DNA of 64,000 bases, from positions 186,001-250,000 of the forward strand of contig NZ_CP062698.1 in the NCBI RefSeq assembly GCF_018389385.1. The letters run 5' to 3'. Made by a program: the position numbers and the translations under genes. This document shows positions 62,061 through 64,000 of this stretch, in pieces (within the stretch, counting starts at the first letter, position 1; the number at the start of each line of letters is the position of its first letter). The notes under the pieces were generated by a model, which saw only the letters and a list, made by a program, of their open reading frames with translations, was not told the DNA's origin and did not search any database. The stretch is from Anthocerotibacter panamensis C109 (GTDB lineage: Bacteria > Cyanobacteriota > Cyanobacteriia > Gloeobacterales > Anthocerotibacteraceae).

Positions 62061-64000
62061 ATGTTCGTTCCTATTTGGCCCGGAAATCCTTATCCCCTGG
62101 GGGCTACTTGGGATGGCAAGGGCACTAACTTCGCCCTATTTTCTGAAAATGCGACTGCGGTAACGCTATGTCTTTTTGATGAGCACGGACAGGAGATCCG
62201 CCTGCCGCTCACGGAGAAGATCAACTTTACGTGGCACGGCTATATTCCAGGGGTTGGCCCTGGTCAGCGCTACGGATTTCGGGTGCATGGACCGCACGAT
62301 CCTCAGCAGGGATATCGCTTCAATGCCAATAAGCTGCTTATCGATCCCTACGCTAAGGCCCTTGACGCCGAGGTCCGCCACAGTCGGGAGATCTTCGGCT
62401 ATGGTTGGGACGATCCGGCGGAGGATCTGTCGTTTTCGGACCTCGACAGTGCCCCTTACGTGCCCAAGGCGGTGGTCATCGACCCGACTTTTGACTGGGA
62501 GGGCGATGTTGCGCCACGCACGCCCTGGCACGAGACCTTCATTTATGAAACCCATGTGCGCGGGTTTACGATGCAGCACTCGGAGATCCCCGAACCGTTG
62601 CGTGGCACCTACGCGGGGCTGGCCCACCCGGCAGCCCTCGCACACCTGCAATCGCTGGGGATAACCGCAGTCGAACTGATGCCGGTGCACCACTTCTTGG
62701 CCTATCCCGGTCATCTGCTGGAGCGCAACCTGAAGAACTACTGGGGCTATGACTCGTTGGTCTATTTGGCTCCCTATGGGGGCTATAGCGCAAGCGGCGT
62801 CCTCGGAGAGCAGGTCACCGAGTTTAAGCAGATGGTCAAAGCCCTACACCGGGCGGGCATGGAGGTAATCCTGGATGTGGTCTACAACCACACAGGCGAA
62901 GGTAATCACAAGGGGCCGACGCTTTCGCTGCGGGGTATCGACAACGCCGCTTACTACCGCTTGGTGGAGGGCGATGCCCGCTACTATATGGATTTCACCG
63001 GCTGCGGTAACTCGCTCAATGTGCGCAATCCTCAGGTGCTCAAGCTGATCATGGACAGCCTGCGCTACTGGGTTTTGGAGATGCATGTGGACGGATTCCG
63101 CTTTGACTTGGCCTCAGCGCTAGCGCGGGAACTCTATGCCGTCGATAACCTGGCTGCTTTCTTCAATATTGTCCATCAAGACCCGGTCCTCGCCGACGTA
63201 AAGCTCATCGCCGAACCCTGGGATGTGGGGGAGGGGGGCTATCAAGTGGGGAACTTTCCGGTCCTGTGGACAGAGTGGAACGGGCGCTTCCGCGATACTG
63301 TGCGCGACTTCTGGCGTGGCATCGACAGCCGTCTGGCTGAATTTGCCTACCGCTTCACGGGCAGTTCTGATCTCTATCAATCCAATGGTCGCAGCCCCAA
63401 CGCTAGCATTAACTTCATCACAGCCCATGACGGGTTTACCCTGCACGATCTGGTCAGCTACAACGAAAAACATAACAGCGCCAACGCCGAAGATGACCGC
63501 GATGGCGAGAGCCATAACCGCTCCTGGAACTGTGGCATCGAGGGGGAGACGAAGGACCGGGAGGTGCTCAAACTACGGCGGCAGCAGCAGCGCAACTTCC
63601 TGGCGACCTTGCTGCTCTCACAGGGTGTACCCATGCTCTTGGGCGGCGACGAGGTCAGCCGCACCCAACACGGCAACAACAACACCTATTGTCAGGACAA
63701 TCCGGTCTCCTGGTTTAACTGGGATTTGACCGATACGAACGTTGAACTGCTCGATTTCACCCGTCAACTGATCTTCTTTCGCAAAAAGCACCCGGTTTTC
63801 CGCAGGCGCAAGTTCTTTCAGGGCCGGGAGATCCATGGCTCCGGCGTCAGTGATATCGCCTGGTTTAACCCCAATGGGGCCGAGATGACCGACCAACAGT
63901 GGTCCACGGGCTTTGCCAAAGCGCTGGGGCTCTTTCTCAATGGGGAGGAGATTGCGACACCTAATGCTTGTGGGGAGCGGATCATCGACGATAGTTTTCT
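62061..64000 (+). CDS. glgX: Glycogen debranching enzyme GlgX (5' part; runs off the window)
   Basis: The first 646 codons of a GH13 isoamylase-type debranching enzyme that hydrolyses alpha-1,6 branches of glycogen. A CBM48 domain (about 10-100, [20 protein letters not shown]) precedes the barrel. Catalytic residues fit D near 345 (VDGFRFDLA), E near 383 (LIAEPWD) and D near 455 ([11 protein letters not shown]). The sequence stays open to position 64000, so the C-terminus is outside. A near-perfect AGGAGGT lies 6 bp before ATG 62061, indicating strong translation. Adjacent to treS-maltokinase, forming a glucan/trehalose pair. Confidence 0.95.
   Translation, partial: MFVPIWPGNPYPLGATWDGKGTNFALFSENATAVTLCLFDEHGQEIRLPLTEKINFTWHGYIPGVGPGQRYGFRVHGPHDPQQGYRFNANKLLIDPYAKALDAEVRHSREIFGYGWDDPAEDLSFSDLDSAPYVPKAVVIDPTFDWEGDVAPRTPWHETFIYETHVRGFTMQHSEIPEPLRGTYAGLAHPAALAHLQSLGITAVELMPVHHFLAYPGHLLERNLKNYWGYDSLVYLAPYGGYSASGVLGEQVTEFKQMVKALHRAGMEVILDVVYNHTGEGNHKGPTLSLRGIDNAAYYRLVEGDARYYMDFTGCGNSLNVRNPQVLKLIMDSLRYWVLEMHVDGFRFDLASALARELYAVDNLAAFFNIVHQDPVLADVKLIAEPWDVGEGGYQVGNFPVLWTEWNGRFRDTVRDFWRGIDSRLAEFAYRFTGSSDLYQSNGRSPNASINFITAHDGFTLHDLVSYNEKHNSANAEDDRDGESHNRSWNCGIEGETKDREVLKLRRQQQRNFLATLLLSQGVPMLLGGDEVSRTQHGNNNTYCQDNPVSWFNWDLTDTNVELLDFTRQLIFFRKKHPVFRRRKFFQGREIHGSGVSDIAWFNPNGAEMTDQQWSTGFAKALGLFLNGEEIATPNACGERIIDDSF

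Overview
The window reads as a cyanobacterial chromosome segment with fairly high GC. The markers are a cyAbrB-type regulator, a Gap2-type (Calvin-cycle) glyceraldehyde-3-phosphate dehydrogenase, a DUF2997-Ycf35-ferredoxin trio, a comB-proS pair, PEP-CTERM surface proteins and a Wza-like polysaccharide exporter. An early-branching (Gloeobacter-like) lineage is possible, but I cannot place the genus from the sequence alone. I see no rRNA, tRNA, CRISPR array or prophage.

Layout. 1-258: one end of an ISL3-family insertion sequence. 393-1715: a GT-C-like membrane glycosyltransferase. 2272-14027: a regulator followed by a surface-polysaccharide locus, all on the + strand: OPX export protein, nucleotidyltransferase, fused ABC exporter, two glycosyltransferases, and a compact sugar operon (rfbF, FAD oxidoreductase, SDR, rfbC). 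14314-16764: ppsA. 16789-20750 (minus strand): two PEP-CTERM proteins, a response regulator, coaE and rlpA. 20949-25931: purM, an initiating sugar-phosphate transferase of the WbaP/Wca type, two small unknowns, trmL and gap2. 25993-33926 (minus strand): three secreted carbohydrate-binding/beta-propeller proteins, one of about 1850 residues. 34390-41155: housekeeping genes (ilvD, recO, nucleoside hydrolase, comB, proS) and cyAbrB. 41714-48563: a second ABC exporter, the DUF2997-ycf35-ferredoxin operon, and a CheR-PAS protein beside a hybrid histidine kinase. 48925-55826: serA, a [2Fe-2S] protein, a double SagB-type oxidoreductase, a lone rpsJ, a MATE pump, a short NurA-like gene and an Uma2 nuclease next to a broken Uma2 copy. 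56189-64000: uvrC, a small unknown ORF, a treS-maltokinase fusion and glgX, which runs off the right edge.

How the genes fit together. The dominant theme is the cell surface: making activated sugars (4916, rfbF, rfbC and the SDR), assembling glycans (two soluble glycosyltransferases, one GT-C enzyme, one initiating transferase), exporting them (OPX protein and ABC exporter), and decorating the surface with PEP-CTERM and carbohydrate-binding proteins. A second theme is glucan and trehalose metabolism (treS-pep2, glgX), with gap2 and ppsA in central carbon flow. The most interesting uncharacterised sets are the rfbF-FAD-SDR-rfbC operon, the trio of secreted propeller/carbohydrate-binding proteins, the coupled DUF2997-ycf35-ferredoxin operon, and the split CheR/hybrid-kinase pair.
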